Source: Promethearchaeota archaeon
Lineage (GTDB): Archaea > Asgardarchaeota > Lokiarchaeia > Sigynarchaeales > SOKP01
Assembly: GCA_019894735.1 (NCBI GenBank)
Contig: JAGXOB010000068.1
Location: 5,312 to 12,357 of the forward strand
Direction of reading: 5' to 3'
Length of the DNA stretch: 7,046 nucleotides
Part shown: positions 6,365-7,046 of the stretch, in pieces
Numbering within the stretch: the stretch's first letter is position 1
How the letters are laid out: each line of letters starts with the position of its first letter
Position numbers and translations under genes: made by a program
Notes under the pieces: model-generated
Database searches by the model: none
What the model saw: the letters and a program-made list of their open reading frames with translations, nothing else
What the model was told of the DNA's origin: nothing

Positions 6365-6390
6365 TATTCTAAGTTGTTATTCTAAGCTGT
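6365..6390. repeat. 13-base tandem repeat in the gap upstream of the p44-like gene
   Basis: TATTCTAAGTTGT is followed directly by TATTCTAAGCTGT, two copies with one mismatch. It lies between the stop of the M20 peptidase gene and the predicted TATA box of the p44-like gene, about 25-50 bases upstream of that box. It may be a regulator binding site or a chance local duplication. Confidence 0.5.
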
Positions 6391-6408
6391 TTCCCTCTTA
6401 ATTTTTCT

Positions 6409-7046
6409 TTATTTCTTGGTTAGAAATCTATAAGCAAAGATCGCATAAACTTTAATAGCGCGGATAAAATCTAGGATTTCGACATGCTCATCCACCGCGT
6501 GGGCCGATCTCCCTCTACCAGGGCCAAAAAGAATTGTCTGGGGGCAATAGCCGCTGTTACGCAAAAAGTGAGCGTCAGCAGATCCGGGTAGTAGAAAATA
6601 AAAAGGCTTTTTTCCATAAATTGATTCTACTAGACTGTTAAATTTTTTCAGATCTTCTGAATCCTCCCAATCACGCCAATATGATCCTTCAGAATCAGAA
6701 ATCGCTTCCAGTTCAACGAAGATTTTATTTGAGCTAGTAGTTGACTGATCCTTTACCGCATAACCAATGTCTTCTTCAATCATTTTTTCTAAAGCTTTCA
6801 CTATAGGTTCACCCTTCTGGCCTGGGAGAAGTCTAACATCAAGAACTGCTTCGCATGAGTCCGGAATTACATTTACCTTAATCCCTCCTTTTATCATCGT
6901 AAGCGCCTTTGAAAAAGATGTTACTGCTTGTAAAACGCCTTGCAAATCGGGTTGTTCATTCATTATCCTATTAAAAATTTCCTCGCTGGGAAAGGCTACT
7001 CCTATTAATTTTTTAACTTTTTCCAGTGTCATTGGTGGTTTTGTCT
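6409..7046 (-). CDS. M20-family metallopeptidase/deacylase, C-terminal part
   Basis: The reading frame is open to the right edge; the codons before the Met at 7030-7032 read TKPP, so that Met is internal and the N-terminus lies outside the window. The visible part covers the end of the catalytic core and the inserted dimerisation domain with the family hallmark GGIKVNVIPDSCEAVLDVR at about residues 49-67 (counted from that Met). The returning catalytic part follows: LPGSADAHFLRNSG, FGPGRG, then SAHAVDEHVE, whose His matches the C-terminal zinc ligand of M20 enzymes. The family (ArgE/DapE/CPG2/aminoacylase-1) uses two zinc ions to hydrolyse amide bonds of small N-acyl amino acids or peptides. 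The substrate cannot be told from this fragment, and the first metal ligands are not in view. The gene ends 104 bases before the p44-like gene on the same strand, which appears to have its own promoter. Confidence 0.93.
   Translation of the reverse strand, partial: TKPPMTLEKVKKLIGVAFPSEEIFNRIMNEQPDLQGVLQAVTSFSKALTMIKGGIKVNVIPDSCEAVLDVRLLPGQKGEPIVKALEKMIEEDIGYAVKDQSTTSSNKIFVELEAISDSEGSYWRDWEDSEDLKKFNSLVESIYGKKPFYFLLPGSADAHFLRNSGYCPQTILFGPGRGRSAHAVDEHVEILDFIRAIKVYAIFAYRFLTKK

Noticed and set aside
7030..7032. ATG as the start of the M20 peptidase gene
   Set aside because: The frame continues upstream without a stop to the edge, and the visible part begins around the dimerisation domain, so the catalytic N-terminus must lie outside.

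Overview
This A+T-rich window reads as archaeal, and the gene content suggests an Asgard-type archaeon or a close relative. The evidence is an archaeal/eukaryotic-style methionyl-tRNA synthetase, TATA-box-like elements about 30 bases upstream of start codons that mostly lack Shine-Dalgarno sites, and a von Willebrand A plus double zinc-finger protein whose layout matches the eukaryotic TFIIH subunit p44/Ssl1. The lineage is inferred from these traits; there is no rRNA or other marker in the window to prove it.

Layout, left to right. (1) Positions 1-1601, minus strand: a two-gene operon. It holds an uncharacterised 212-residue protein followed, 10 bases later, by a P-loop AAA+-type ATPase that runs off the left edge. 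The ATPase has no stop inside the window and is clearly coding, with Walker A and Walker B motifs. (2) Positions 1602-1689: a short divergent promoter region with a TATA element that can be read on both strands. (3) Positions 1690-2934, plus strand: a 414-residue protein that I recognise as a very divergent member of the RtcB RNA ligase family. The metal-binding Cys/His residues, the nucleotidyl-accepting His and the C-terminal Lys appear kept, but most GTP-binding loops appear rewritten. (4) Positions 2936-4984, minus strand, ending tail to tail with the RtcB-like gene at a distance of one base: methionyl-tRNA synthetase with a fused C-terminal tRNA-binding OB domain and the only strong Shine-Dalgarno site in the window. 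(5) Positions 5120-6304, minus: the p44/Ssl1-like vWA-zinc protein. (6) Positions 6409-7046, minus: the C-terminal part of an M20-family metallopeptidase/deacylase, cut by the right edge.

The right two thirds look like ordinary chromosome with separately promoted genes. The left third is more unusual: an ATPase operon of unknown function arranged head to head with a non-canonical RtcB relative, which could be one functional module (inference). The two observations most worth following are the divergent RtcB-like protein with its ATPase neighbours, and the archaeal p44/Ssl1-like protein. No tRNA, rRNA, CRISPR array, insertion sequence or gene-free stretch above 300 bases was seen; the largest intergenic gaps are 88, 135 and 104 bases.
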